Under the pieces are notes generated by a model. That model saw nothing but the letters and a program-made list of their open reading frames with translations, had not been told where the DNA came from and ran no database searches. From contig NZ_OZ032153.1 in the NCBI RefSeq assembly GCF_964026535.1, positions 1,364,001 to 1,428,000 on the forward strand: DNA of 64,000 nt, written 5' to 3'. How positions within the stretch are numbered: the stretch's first letter is position 1; each line of letters starts with the position of its first letter. The position numbers and the translations under genes were made by a program. Positions 21,192 to 30,003 of this stretch are shown here, one piece after another. This stretch comes from Candidatus Tisiphia endosymbiont of Sialis lutaria. Lineage in GTDB: Bacteria > Pseudomonadota > Alphaproteobacteria > Rickettsiales > Rickettsiaceae.

Positions 21192-21476
21192 TCAAACTTG
21201 AAACACAAAAGGCAATAATGCTAGAATTCTAGCAATTTTTATAGCATTTTTTAGTTTTCTTTGTTTTTTGGCACATACATTAGTGATTCGGCTAGGTAGC
21301 ATTCTACCGCCTTCTGATACAAATTTTATTAACAAGTCAGGGTTCTTGTAATCAATTATTGGAGCATTAGCAACAGAAAGAGGGCAACCTTTACGTTTTC
21401 TAAAAAACACCCTTTTATTATTTTTATCAGCCATTTTAGTCATTGACTTAGAGTCAGTAGCATCATTTTCAAACAT
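21192..21476 (-). CDS. rpsR: Ribosomal protein bS18
   Basis: 94 aa from the ATG at 21476, preceded by GGAAAAG; a TTG 15 nt upstream is also in frame. It carries the conserved [21 protein letters not shown] and [16 protein letters not shown] blocks. Binds 16S rRNA in the platform together with bS6, encoded 20 bp upstream. Confidence 0.95.
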   Translation of the reverse strand: MFENDATDSKSMTKMADKNNKRVFFRKRKGCPLSVANAPIIDYKNPDLLIKFVSEGGRMLPSRITNVCAKKQRKLKNAIKIARILALLPFVFQV

Positions 21477-21496
21477 TTTAATCTTTTCCAATTTTA

Positions 21497-21871
21497 TTAC
21501 ATTGAGTCTTTATTAATTGTTACATCCACTATTTCTTCATGATCTAAACTTTTGCTTCTTAGAATCGGTGAAGGTTCAGTGCTTATTGAGTCAACATTTA
21601 TATTAATAAACCTAATAATATTTTCGCTTAGCTTCATTTTCCTTTCCATTTCAGTTATTACTGAAAAGTCAGTTTTAAGCCCCATAAAAACATAATGTCC
21701 TTTTTTGTTATTACCAATCTTATAGGCTAAACTTCTTAAACCCCAATATTCAGTTTTAACAACTTCACCATTACTATTTTCAACAATTTTAGTAAAATCA
21801 TCGGTAATTTTATCTACATCAGCAGACGAAATATCTTGCCGTATGATAAAAACTGATTCGTAAAAAGCCAT
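21497..21871 (-). CDS. rpsF: Ribosomal protein bS6
   Basis: 124 aa: [22 protein letters not shown], the [21 protein letters not shown] core and the [10 protein letters not shown] strand; the acidic tail is variable. GGAGA lies 8 nt before the ATG. First gene of the operon, with a good promoter just upstream. Confidence 0.95.
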   Translation of the reverse strand: MAFYESVFIIRQDISSADVDKITDDFTKIVENSNGEVVKTEYWGLRSLAYKIGNNKKGHYVFMGLKTDFSVITEMERKMKLSENIIRFININVDSISTEPSPILRSKSLDHEEIVDVTINKDSM

Positions 21872-21903
21872 ATATAAGAATCTCCAGCTACAAAATAAAG
21901 TTA

Positions 21904-21932
21904 TTTATAACAACAAAAAACATTTAATTCAA
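21904..21932 (-). promoter_or_regulatory. Promoter of the rpsF-rpsR-rplI operon
   Basis: On the minus strand TTGAAT (21927-21932), a 17-nt spacer and TATAAA (21904-21909) lie about 32 bp upstream of the rpsF start. Both hexamers match the sigma-70 consensus at 5 of 6 positions. Confidence 0.6.
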
Positions 21933-22150
21933 GTGTTATCTTTACTACAAGGCATAATTAATGAATCTCTAAAATATCTCTAATAATTGCATAATTACAA
22001 CCGTTTTCTACGGTCTGTAAACAAATAATTAAATTAGTAGACTTATGTTAATAAATTTAGTAGAAATTTATTAATTAATTCGATAATATTGCACTTTAAA
22101 AAGTTAAGTTTAATAATCATTACAATAATTTACAATAATGTAACATTAGA

Positions 22151-22320
22151 CTCTTGCATAACTAAAGGATACTCTTTTGCTTTAGAATTGGTTTCACAAA
22201 ACTTTGGATATTGATGTACTTATGCTTAATAGCTGTATACGTTGTCTTAACTCCACCTTTTGTTTATGCTCCAATTTTTCAAACCATTTGGATAGACAAT
22301 ACAAGAATTTAGTTATGCCT
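22151..22320. mobile_element. Small inverted-repeat-bounded element, IS remnant or MITE-like
   Basis: GCATAACTAAA at 22156-22166 and its exact complement TTTAGTTATGC at 22308-22318 bracket about 140 bp. On the minus strand the interior reads for about 30 codons as a plausible peptide (CLSKWFEKLEHKQKVELRQR) before a stop, like the start of a transposase. The rest of this 475-bp gene-free stretch between rpsF and the response regulator shows only AT-rich DNA and a small hairpin (ACCGTTTTCTACGGT near 22002). Confidence 0.4.
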
Positions 22321-22347
22321 AAAATCTTCATTTAATTAAGTATTAGC

Positions 22348-23058
22348 ATGTTTGATAAATTACCACCGAGAATTCTTGTTATAGAATCAACTAAAAGCGT
22401 CAACGCTTCTCTGTCTAACGTCATGGAGAGAGCGTGGTTTAACCTTATTAAGACTAATACAGTAGAAAAAGCAATAGTTCTTTCTGCTATTAATCCTCCT
22501 GATATAATTATTATTGACTCGATAGTACAAGATAAACTTGCTACAGAGATAGCAAGTAAAATAAGAGAAATTGATGATTTAGCGAGAGTTCCAATAATTT
22601 TTTTGTTACATCCAGGAGAATCTCTGTCTGGCTACGCTTTAGAAGATAGCAACTTTGTTGCTTGTCTCATTAAACCATTCACATCAGATCAATTAATGCT
22701 CTTAATAATATCTTTATTAAGACGCTCTAATTTAATTCTACAAGATAAAGTTATAAAGTATAAAGAAGTAAGTATGGATCTTACCACTTATAAAGTAACT
22801 AATAACGGCAGGGTAATTCGTTTAGGACCAACAGAATTTAAGATTTTACAACTTTTCATAAAATCCCCTAAAGTAATATTTTCTCGTCAAGATATTGTAA
22901 ACAAAGTGTGGGGAAAGGATGCGGTTATTGACTTACGTACTATTGATGTACATATAAATAGAATAAGAGCATCTCTAAATAACAAAAACTCTGAAGTATT
23001 TATAAAAACTGTTCGTTCCACAGGGTATTGCCTTGATTTACCAGATATTCAAGATTAA
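22348..23058 (+). CDS. OmpR/PhoB-type response regulator with degenerate receiver
   Basis: 236 aa. The receiver (1-118) keeps the acceptor Asp (DIIIIDSI, near residue 57) and the conserved Lys (LIKPF), but the acidic pair is reduced to Ile-Glu-Ser in ILVIESTKS and the switch Thr/Ser after strand 4 is replaced (IIFLLHPG). The C-terminal winged helix is intact: RLGPTEFKILQLF, VWGKDAVIDLRTIDVHINRIRASL, IKTVRSTGYCL. It may act without normal phosphorylation. No kinase is adjacent, and no clear ribosome binding site precedes the ATG. Confidence 0.82.
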   Translation: MFDKLPPRILVIESTKSVNASLSNVMERAWFNLIKTNTVEKAIVLSAINPPDIIIIDSIVQDKLATEIASKIREIDDLARVPIIFLLHPGESLSGYALEDSNFVACLIKPFTSDQLMLLIISLLRRSNLILQDKVIKYKEVSMDLTTYKVTNNGRVIRLGPTEFKILQLFIKSPKVIFSRQDIVNKVWGKDAVIDLRTIDVHINRIRASLNNKNSEVFIKTVRSTGYCLDLPDIQD

Positions 23059-23184
23059 AGTAAGAAATTATCAAAAATTTCTCATATAATTCTTGCAAAA
23101 GATATACAACTTGCAATTTTAAAAATTTGGTGTAATGTTCTGAATATTTTAATATATAAAGTACAAACCAATAGCTTAGTTGTT

Positions 23185-24414
23185 ATGAAATCAGATAAAA
23201 TTAAAAACACCCTCATTGTACCATTATACATTATTATATTAATTATTGCAATACCGATACTAAGCGAAACTATTTATACTCCCTCACTTCCTAGCTTAGC
23301 CAAGGATTTAGCAATTAGTGCTAATTTAGCTGAATATACCCTTACTATTTATTTGTTTGGTTTTGCTGTTGGGATGTTACTATGGGGTAACTTATCTGAT
23401 TCTTATGGACGTAAGCCTTGTCTACTTATAGGATTTTTGATTTATGCCTTATCATGCTACATTTGTTATCTATCAGATAATATAAATATGTTACTAGTTG
23501 CAAGATTTATGCAAGCTTTTGGGGCTAGTGTTGGGTCAGTATTAGGACAAACCATAGTTAGAGAAGCAATAAAACCGCAAGATCGTGGCAGGATATTCTC
23601 AACTATAAGTATTGCTATGGCTTTTGCTCCTGCTATAGGGCCAATGATCGGTAGTTTGGTAATAAAATTTTATCATTGGTCAGCTGTATTTCTTGTATTA
23701 ATCGTAATGGCAATATTAATTATGTTGTTAGTATCAGCTAAACTTCCAGAAACTAACCAAAATCTAGAGGCTAAACGCTCGATTATTATATTGTATAAAG
23801 AATGTTTTAATAAAATGATCAGAGATATAAGATTGCTCGGTTTCGTATTTTTAATTGGAGCAGTAAATGGTATTGGATTTGGCTATTTTGCTGAAGCACC
23901 TTTTTATTTTATCTCAGGACTAAATATGGCAGCTTCATCATTTGGTATGATAGCATTATTTTTATGTATTCCTTCAATTTTAGGTGGGATTATATCTAAA
24001 AGGATGCACAAATTGCAAATAACATCTGACAATATTATTTTTGCAGGTGTTAAGCTTATGTGCTTAGGAGCTCTGCTATTCTTTTCATCTAGCTATTTTA
24101 GTTTAATTAATAAAGATGATGTAATCTGCTCTGTATTACAAACTTTATTATGGATGGGCATGATTAACACTGGTGCCATGATGGTAATGACCAATTGCTT
24201 TAGCCAAGCTTTGGAAAGTTATGGTCAATTTCTTGGCACGGCATCTTCACTTTATGGTTTTATGTATTATGTAATTGCAGCAGGCTTTACAATATTAATG
24301 GGACATATGCATGACGGAACATTGATACAATTACCATTATTTATACTGATCATTGCAATTAGCATGATGTTAGTGTTTTATATTGCCATTAATAAGAAAC
24401 AGATATCAGGATAG
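23185..24414 (+). CDS. Bcr/CflA-family MFS multidrug exporter
   Basis: 409 aa, twelve predicted helices. The N-terminal half has the family pattern ETIYTPSLPSLAKDL, LWGNLSDSYGRKPCLLIG (MFS motif A), QAFGASVGSVLGQTIVREA and FAPAIGPMIGS. It is a drug/H+ antiporter of the inner membrane by family; the substrate is unknown. Stands alone between the response regulator and rluB. Confidence 0.88.
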   Translation: MKSDKIKNTLIVPLYIIILIIAIPILSETIYTPSLPSLAKDLAISANLAEYTLTIYLFGFAVGMLLWGNLSDSYGRKPCLLIGFLIYALSCYICYLSDNINMLLVARFMQAFGASVGSVLGQTIVREAIKPQDRGRIFSTISIAMAFAPAIGPMIGSLVIKFYHWSAVFLVLIVMAILIMLLVSAKLPETNQNLEAKRSIIILYKECFNKMIRDIRLLGFVFLIGAVNGIGFGYFAEAPFYFISGLNMAASSFGMIALFLCIPSILGGIISKRMHKLQITSDNIIFAGVKLMCLGALLFFSSSYFSLINKDDVICSVLQTLLWMGMINTGAMMVMTNCFSQALESYGQFLGTASSLYGFMYYVIAAGFTILMGHMHDGTLIQLPLFILIIAISMMLVFYIAINKKQISG

Positions 24415-24448
24415 TTAGTTATAAATAAAAAAATATAGGATTGTTTAT

Positions 24449-25162
24449 TTGAAACAGGATAGTACACAAAGGCTGGCAAAAGCTATTAGTAATGCAGGAG
24501 TGTGTTCAAGGCGTGCCGCAGAGCTGCTTATCAAAAATAGTGAAGTAAAGGTAAATGGGGTGATCATTGATTCACCTGCCACCTTGGTTGATAATACTAG
24601 CATTATTGAAGTATCAGGAAAACTAATAAATCAACAACAAACTCCGCGTTTATGGACATATTACAAACCTGTTGGCTTAATTACCTCACATAAAGATAAT
24701 TATGGTAGAGAAACTGTCTTTGAAAATCTGGTATTACAGAATCTGCCTAGGGTAATTTCAATCGGGCGATTAGATATAAATAGTGAAGGATTACTATTAC
24801 TTACCAATAATGGTGACTTAGCAAGGAAGTTTGAGTTACCATCAAGTAAACTTGAACGTATATATAAAGTCAGAGCACACGGTAACCCAAGCTCATTGCT
24901 TAAAAATTATAAGAATATAGAGATTGATCAAATACGTTATGATCCTAAATTAATTAAATTAATAAAATCAGGAAAAACTAATTGTTGGTTTGAAGTAATT
25001 TTAACTGAAGGAAAAAATCGTGAAATTAGGAAGATATTTGAATATTTTGGTTTAAGTGTTAACCGGTTAATTAGAATTAGTTATGGGGGATTTATATTAG
25101 GTGATTTGCAACCAAATCAGTATAAAGAAATGCCATTTGAGGAATTTAAGAAATTTTTATGA
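24449..25162 (+). CDS. rluB: Pseudouridine synthase, RluB/RsuA family
   Basis: 237 aa from a TTG start (no ATG nearby; AGGA about 8 nt upstream). The N-terminal S4 RNA-binding domain is QRLAKAISNAGVCSRRAAELL; the catalytic domain has the Asp in SIGRLDINSEGLLLLTNNG and the C-terminal EGKNREIRKIFEYFG motif. Probably modifies 23S rRNA helix 93 as RluB; RsuA or RluE cannot be excluded. Overlaps rsmD by 4 bp (ATGA). Confidence 0.87.
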   Translation: MKQDSTQRLAKAISNAGVCSRRAAELLIKNSEVKVNGVIIDSPATLVDNTSIIEVSGKLINQQQTPRLWTYYKPVGLITSHKDNYGRETVFENLVLQNLPRVISIGRLDINSEGLLLLTNNGDLARKFELPSSKLERIYKVRAHGNPSSLLKNYKNIEIDQIRYDPKLIKLIKSGKTNCWFEVILTEGKNREIRKIFEYFGLSVNRLIRISYGGFILGDLQPNQYKEMPFEEFKKFL

Positions 25163-25716
25163 TACGAATTATCGCCGGCAAACATAAAAATCGGATAATA
25201 CCCACCTTAAAAAACTCTAATTATCGTCCTTCCACCGGCAAAATTCGAGAAGCGATTTTTAGTATATTAACTTCAGGAGAATTTAGTGATGGTAGGTTAT
25301 TTACCAAGGAGTCTAAGGTTCTCGATTTATTTGCCGGCACTGGTAGCTTAGCTTTTGAGAGCTGTTCTAGAGGAGCAGGGGATATTACAGTAATTGATAT
25401 AAATGCTGATTATTTGCGGGCAGCAAAAGCATTTGCTAGTAAAATAGGTGAAATGGATAAAATGACTTTCCTAAATATCAATGCTACAGCTTTGCCAAAA
25501 TGTAAAAATAGCTTTGATCTAATTTTTATTGATCCACCATACTATCAAAATCTTGTATCAAAGGCAGTAAATGCTTTGAAAAAAGGTCAATGGTTAAAAG
25601 ATGGAACAATTATTGTCGTTGAATTTGCTAAAAATGAGCATCTTACAGACGATTCTTTAGAAATGGTTAAAGAGAAAATATATGGTGATAGTAAATTGCT
25701 TATTTTACGATCCTAG
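25159..25716 (+). CDS. rsmD: 16S rRNA m2G966 methyltransferase RsmD
   Basis: 185 aa. It has the RIIAGKHKNRIIP N-terminus, RPSTGKIREAIFSIL, the SAM-binding VLDLFAGTGSLAFESCSRGA and the catalytic IDPPYY. Translationally coupled to rluB through an ATGA overlap, so two rRNA-modifying enzymes are made together. Confidence 0.93.
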   Translation: MIRIIAGKHKNRIIPTLKNSNYRPSTGKIREAIFSILTSGEFSDGRLFTKESKVLDLFAGTGSLAFESCSRGAGDITVIDINADYLRAAKAFASKIGEMDKMTFLNINATALPKCKNSFDLIFIDPPYYQNLVSKAVNALKKGQWLKDGTIIVVEFAKNEHLTDDSLEMVKEKIYGDSKLLILRS

Positions 25717-25720
25717 CTTA

Positions 25721-25765
25721 AACGTCATCGTGAGAATGCTATAAATAAGTAGTAATGACGTTTTT
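25721..25765 (+). terminator. Hairpin with T-run after rsmD, decayed B repeat
   Basis: AACGTCAT and ATGACGTT form an 8-bp stem separated by about 25 nt and are followed by TTTTT. The arms are the tips of a family B element, so a decayed repeat may serve as terminator between rsmD and the convergent vapC. Confidence 0.4.
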
Positions 25766-25803
25766 ATGCTGTTATAAAAATTATAGGGTATGCTTTTCTT
25801 AAA

Positions 25804-26223
25804 CTAACGTACTAAAATGATTTTTGTGGTAATATTATCAGCTACTTTTAACCAAATTTTATCAGTAGTATAAATCTCCATGTTATAATAGCAACCAGTT
25901 GCTATACATGCTCTGTCACCTAAAGATAGACCATAATCCTTTGTTAATCGACTTAACTTACCGGTCTTGATAGCTATATTTTCGCAAAATGGTATGATTT
26001 CTGGTACTATATCTGCTACGATTATATCAATTTCATTTTCTGCTATATTAGACCTAGTCAGGACAGAAACTAATTCACTTAAATTAATTGATGCTATACT
26101 ACTACTTGCGATAACATCCTCTAATATTTTATAACCTGGTTCTTTTTTTAATAAGGCAATGATTGCTGATGTGTCCAATAAATATTTTTTTGTCTTGATC
26201 AAAGGTTTAGAACCTGTTGACAT
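25804..26223 (-). CDS. vapC: VapC-type PIN-domain toxin
   Basis: 139 aa from the ATG at 26223. PIN-domain acidic residues: Asp in YLLDTSAIIALL, Glu in INLSELVSVL, Asp in SLGDRACIATG, Asp in YTTDKIWL. Such toxins cleave tRNA or rRNA. It overlaps its antitoxin by 17 bp. All catalytic positions are present and the length is full. Confidence 0.88.
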   Translation of the reverse strand: MSTGSKPLIKTKKYLLDTSAIIALLKKEPGYKILEDVIASSSIASINLSELVSVLTRSNIAENEIDIIVADIVPEIIPFCENIAIKTGKLSRLTKDYGLSLGDRACIATGCYYNMEIYTTDKIWLKVADNITTKIILVR

Positions 26224-26449
26224 CTTCACTTCTAATAATTTCCAACTCTTTTTGCAAGTCAATATCCTTGTATTTACTTAAAATATTTCTGGCTCTTTCT
26301 ACATTAGCATGAAAAGTTGAAACTATTAATTCAAAATCTTTATATTTAATGGAAACTTCATCACCTGCTTTAAGTTGTAGCTTTTTTCTAATCTTAGCTG
26401 GGATAGCAAGTCTGCCATTGCTATCTATATAACTTTTTAGTGCTGTCAT
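26207..26449 (-). CDS. vapB: AbrB/SpoVT-domain antitoxin of VapC
   Basis: 80 aa. The swapped-hairpin DNA-binding domain is DSNGRLAIPAKIRKKLQLKAGDEV (two pieces), followed by an acidic helical tail for toxin binding. First gene of the vapBC operon; the complex is expected to repress its own promoter just upstream. Confidence 0.87.
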   Translation of the reverse strand: MTALKSYIDSNGRLAIPAKIRKKLQLKAGDEVSIKYKDFELIVSTFHANVERARNILSKYKDIDLQKELEIIRSEDVNRF

Positions 26450-26497
26450 GATATATACCTATAATATTAAGATTAATATAAATCTACAACTATATAC

Positions 26498-26526
26498 AGT
26501 TTAGCTAAAATTATAAAAATGGTCAA
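26498..26526 (-). promoter_or_regulatory. Putative vapBC promoter
   Basis: Minus-strand TTGACC (26521-26526), a 17-nt spacer and TAAACT (26498-26503), about 50 bp before the vapB ATG. The 26530-26802 stretch further on, between this promoter and nuoC, shows no gene, repeat or clear hairpin. Confidence 0.45.
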
Positions 26527-26802
26527 TTTAATAAATAATTGAATCATAAAAATATTATGTTGACTATAGATATGAATAAAACAGGAGATATATAAATTAG
26601 CAGCAAAATATTAGAGGTTTGATGACTTAAAATCCGCATCCTCGTAACTGGAGTGAAAATTCATCAGGTAAGATAATTTTCCTTAGTGATTTTTTTATTT
26701 GTAGTTCTCATAAAGAAACAACCAGATTTTAATCCCTAACCATAAAAATTTTATTTGGAATATATATGACCTAACTCTTTATTTTTGAATTTATAATTGC
26801 TG

Positions 26803-27417
26803 TTATAAAATACGTTTATTTGCTTTCTCATCCCCAGGTAATATATAACTAGCTCCTTTCCAACTTGATGAAAAATCAAATTCTCTATATGGCTGATCGA
26901 GCTTAACTGGCTCATATACTACTTTTGCTAGAGTTTCATCATATTTAACTTGTACGTACCCAGTTAATGGGAAATCTTTTCTAAGAGGATGACCAACAAA
27001 ATCATAGTCTGTTAGAATACGGCGAATATCATGGCTCCCAGCAAAATTTACCCCAAACATATCATATGCTTCACGCTCATACCAGCAGGCAGCACTAAAG
27101 ATTTTGGTAATTGAAGGAATTATGTCATTTTCTCCAACCTCAACTTTGACTAGTATACGTTTATTTAATTTAAGACTTAGTAAATTATACACTACTTCAA
27201 ACCGTTTCAAACGGTCTAAAAAATCAGCAGCAAATAAATCTGTCAACACGGTAAAACGTAAATTCTCAGATTGCTTAATTGACGATAAAAATGGTAACAA
27301 GCTTTCTATAGTAGATTTATAAGCAGCAAAATGTATATTTGAACCATTTGACTGTACAGGTAACACAGCTATTTCAAGCCCTTGATTTTTTATCAATTTA
27401 TCAATAATCTCTTCCAT
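26803..27417 (-). CDS. nuoC: NADH-quinone oxidoreductase subunit C
   Basis: 204 aa from the ATG at 27417, one base after the nuoB stop. A peripheral-arm subunit of complex I. Conserved HYPxR-type region: AACWYEREAYDMFGVNFAGSHDIRRILTDYDF, then GHPLRKDFPLTGY and the C-terminal YREFDF. It is not followed by nuoD here; the gene ends near an intergenic gap and vapBC. Confidence 0.94.
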   Translation of the reverse strand: MEEIIDKLIKNQGLEIAVLPVQSNGSNIHFAAYKSTIESLLPFLSSIKQSENLRFTVLTDLFAADFLDRLKRFEVVYNLLSLKLNKRILVKVEVGENDIIPSITKIFSAACWYEREAYDMFGVNFAGSHDIRRILTDYDFVGHPLRKDFPLTGYVQVKYDETLAKVVYEPVKLDQPYREFDFSSSWKGASYILPGDEKANKRIL

Positions 27418-27418
27418 A

Positions 27419-27940
27419 TTATACACTAGCACTCTTAAATCTAGTAGTTCTTTTAATTTTCCTTTGTAATTGCATTAAGCCATAAATCAAAGCCTCAGCC
27501 GTCGGAGGGCAACCTGGTACATATACGTCTACTGGTACTATTTGATCACAGCCACGCACTACTGAGTAGGAATAATGATAATAGCCACCACCATTGGCAC
27601 AGCTTCCCATTGATAGAACCCATTTAGGTTCAGTCATCTGGTCATAAACTTTTCTAAGAGCCGGAGCCATCTTATTGGTTAAGGTTCCTGCAACTATCAT
27701 TAAATCAGATTGACGGGGGCTTGGTCTAAACAACATACCAAAACGATCCATATCATAACGGCTGGAAGCAGCTTGCATCATTTCTACTGCACAGCAGGCA
27801 AGACCAAAGCTCATAGGCCAAAGTGAATTAGCTCTAGCCCAGCCTAGCAAATCATCAAGTTTAGTTATCAAGAATCCTCGATTTGAGATTTCTTCTGCAA
27901 GTAGCTTGTCTTGATCATATAAATCTATTTCTGCTTTCAT
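27419..27940 (-). CDS. nuoB: NADH-quinone oxidoreductase subunit B
   Basis: 173 aa, carries cluster N2. The ligands are visible: the Cys-Cys pair in [10 protein letters not shown], a Cys in MGSCANGGG and a Cys in [10 protein letters not shown]. Sits between nuoA (4-bp gap) and nuoC (1-bp gap) in a minus-strand operon. Confidence 0.96.
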   Translation of the reverse strand: MKAEIDLYDQDKLLAEEISNRGFLITKLDDLLGWARANSLWPMSFGLACCAVEMMQAASSRYDMDRFGMLFRPSPRQSDLMIVAGTLTNKMAPALRKVYDQMTEPKWVLSMGSCANGGGYYHYSYSVVRGCDQIVPVDVYVPGCPPTAEALIYGLMQLQRKIKRTTRFKSASV

Positions 27941-27944
27941 GTAA

Positions 27945-28319
27945 TTACTCCCAATCTAATGCTCCTTTTTTCCATTCATATATAAAACCAACAGTAAGTA
28001 CAAATAAGAAAAACATCATTGAAAAAAAACCAAATTTACCAATTTTCCCAAGCGTAATAGCCCATGGTATCAAAAAAGTTACTTCTAAATCAAAAATAAT
28101 AAATAAAATAGCTACTAGGTAAAAACGTACATCAAATTTGCTCCTAGCATCACCGAAAGGGTCAAATCCGCATTCATAACTATCCAGCTTAGCCTTATTA
28201 TATTTCCGAGGACTCAAAAGCCTCGGTAATGTAACTATTATCAACGACAAAACTGATGCTATAGCAAAAAATACCACTATAGGCAAATATTCTTGTAATA
28301 TGTGCGATGTTTCCAACAT
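27945..28319 (-). CDS. nuoA: NADH-quinone oxidoreductase subunit A
   Basis: 124 aa, three membrane helices, with the conserved loop [25 protein letters not shown] between helix 1 and 2 (quinone-site region) and [12 protein letters not shown] in helix 2. First nuo gene. It lies 62 bp downstream of virB9 on the same strand; that spacer holds a repeat arm (CTAACTTTCAACAGTTGTG on the plus strand) and no obvious promoter. Confidence 0.95.
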   Translation of the reverse strand: MLETSHILQEYLPIVVFFAIASVLSLIIVTLPRLLSPRKYNKAKLDSYECGFDPFGDARSKFDVRFYLVAILFIIFDLEVTFLIPWAITLGKIGKFGFFSMMFFLFVLTVGFIYEWKKGALDWE

Positions 28320-28381
28320 TAGTAATTACCTTAAAAAATATATCTTCTAACTTTCAACAGTTGTGGGGTTAGTTCTAAAGC

Positions 28382-29128
28382 TTAATACGGTTTAAATGCT
28401 TCATTAAACACGCATACTATTTTTTTGCCATGACGTATTGACAATTTGTGAAATACCTGTTCAATAATCACCATATTAGCATTATCTTGAGCAAGTCGAT
28501 AATTTACCATCGATTCTCTAAGAGCTTCATCAACTGCAAAAATAGCTGGTAACTCAGCATTTTTATCTCTAAATTGTAAGTAAGTATACACTCCATCATC
28601 AAAAATTCTAATTGGGGCAATTGATTCATTACCACTTATCGAATAATTAAAATTATATTTCTCCGGATGAGATAAATCAAGGTTAGCTGAGGATGTAACA
28701 TAAGTTTGCAAATAATCTCCTGAATTTTCATCATCAGGATAGATAAATCTTAAATTAAAAACCATTTCTGGATCTCTCATGTCCGAAGCTTCTGCAGCAT
28801 ATAGTTCAAAAAAGTAAGTTCGCTTGTTAGTAATAATCGTCATATTCGTTGTAGCATCTTGTTCCATTGGCTTAATGAAAATCCTATGACCGGCTGGTAC
28901 TATTTGCCAAGAAGTAGTATCCCCCATGGAAATACTAACTATTTCCTCCTCTTTTGCTAGCTCTATACTAGCTTGATAACCGTAGTATCCGGTGAATTTA
29001 AATACATCATCGGGACTATACACCATTACCCTAATTCTGCTATCGATCGGCAATGGTCTAGATTCTCTAACAGCTAAAGCAGTATTTACAGAAAATACTA
29101 CCACAAACAATATTATTAATCGCTTCAT
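28382..29128 (-). CDS. virB9: Type IV secretion protein VirB9 (rvhB9)
   Basis: 248 aa, outer-membrane core-complex component of the rickettsial vir homolog T4SS. Signal peptide MKRLIILFVVVFSVNTALA; N-terminal beta domain with SPDDVFKFTGYYGYQASIEL and SWQIVPAGHRIFIKP; C-terminal domain with IFDDGVYTYLQFRDKNAELPAIF and VIEQVFHKLSIRHGKK. Full length. It follows virB8 by 1 bp. The rest of the vir cluster is not in the window, as expected for the scattered rickettsial loci. Confidence 0.88.
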   Translation of the reverse strand: MKRLIILFVVVFSVNTALAVRESRPLPIDSRIRVMVYSPDDVFKFTGYYGYQASIELAKEEEIVSISMGDTTSWQIVPAGHRIFIKPMEQDATTNMTIITNKRTYFFELYAAEASDMRDPEMVFNLRFIYPDDENSGDYLQTYVTSSANLDLSHPEKYNFNYSISGNESIAPIRIFDDGVYTYLQFRDKNAELPAIFAVDEALRESMVNYRLAQDNANMVIIEQVFHKLSIRHGKKIVCVFNEAFKPY

Positions 29129-29129
29129 T

Positions 29130-29825
29130 TTATTTCTTACTTTTATCTTCTATTAATTTAAGTTTGTAACCAGTAACCACAAAATTAAAATTTGAGTTAG
29201 GAGGTAAATGGATATTAATGGCATCTATTTCAAAATTTATTGTCGCTTGCCAAACCATATTTTCCAAAATATCATTAGCAGAATTTTTTGCCACCGATGT
29301 AAATATAACCTCAGCCTTATTATTCTTATGATAAACCACTGATAATATATTAACAGAACGCCTTAAAGACCTTTGGTAACGCATAACTGGTGACAATGAA
29401 TTGTCAATATTCATAAAATTGGCAAATTGTCTAAATATTATACGTGTAGAACTATTCTGAATAAACATAAATTGAGGACGAAGAAAATCATAATCATAAG
29501 ATTCTCTGTGTATCACATAATTTTTAATCATAATATCTGCAATAGAATTAATTGCATTACTTTTTATATGATTAGCGTTAGTTATTGTTGCACTCTTTAG
29601 AGATTCAGCACTAATTGCGTATCTTACCTGACGAACTGTTGGTAATAAACTGTTAACACTAACCACTACACCTAGAAATAATGCCAAAAAAACTACCGTA
29701 AATATCAGCAAAAATGATCTGTGTACAAGCGGATATAAATATTCAAAATTATACCATCTTCTAGCATCAACAAAATATTCCCCGGACTTAATATATTCTT
29801 GAACAGAGCTTGATACCTTATCCAT
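29130..29825 (-). CDS. virB8: Type IV secretion protein VirB8 (rvhB8)
   Basis: 231 aa inner-membrane protein: cytoplasmic N-tail (about 40 residues), one membrane helix (FLLIFTVVFLALFLGVVVSV) and a periplasmic NTF2-like domain with YVIHRESYDYDFLRPQF and the YQRSLRRSVNILSV segment. Transcribed with virB9, 1 bp apart. A possible extended -10 (TGCTAGAAT, minus strand near 29862) precedes it. Rickettsiae carry duplicate virB8/virB9 genes; which paralog this is cannot be told. Confidence 0.85.
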   Translation of the reverse strand: MDKVSSSVQEYIKSGEYFVDARRWYNFEYLYPLVHRSFLLIFTVVFLALFLGVVVSVNSLLPTVRQVRYAISAESLKSATITNANHIKSNAINSIADIMIKNYVIHRESYDYDFLRPQFMFIQNSSTRIIFRQFANFMNIDNSLSPVMRYQRSLRRSVNILSVVYHKNNKAEVIFTSVAKNSANDILENMVWQATINFEIDAINIHLPPNSNFNFVVTGYKLKLIEDKSKK

Positions 29826-29936
29826 TAGCCTAAAATAATTGATTATCTTACTTAGTATTAGATTCTAGCACATATTAACAAAGAAGTTATTATTTTTTTA
29901 TAGCTACTCCGAAAAAATTTGATTATATAGTGTTGA

Positions 29937-30003
29937 GGTTACTGATTGACATTAACCATGATTTATATAATATAGTAACCTGTACATAAGAAAGGGTTAC
30001 TAT
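29937..30003 (+). promoter_or_regulatory. Promoter and putative operator of the methyltransferase
   Basis: TTGACA at 29946-29951 and an AT-rich -10 region (TATAATATAGT, 29966-29976). Three copies of the half-site GGTTACT surround them: 29937-29943 direct, AGTAACC at 29974-29980 inverted, and GGTTACT at 29995-30001 direct. The last two form a 9-bp perfect inverted repeat (ATAGTAACC/GGTTACTAT) spanning -10 to ribosome binding site. This layout suits autorepression by the helix-turn-helix of the methyltransferase. Confidence 0.55.

Noticed and set aside
21997-22018. Small hairpin upstream of the response regulator as a riboswitch
   Set aside because: Only one short stem; no conserved riboswitch core recognised.
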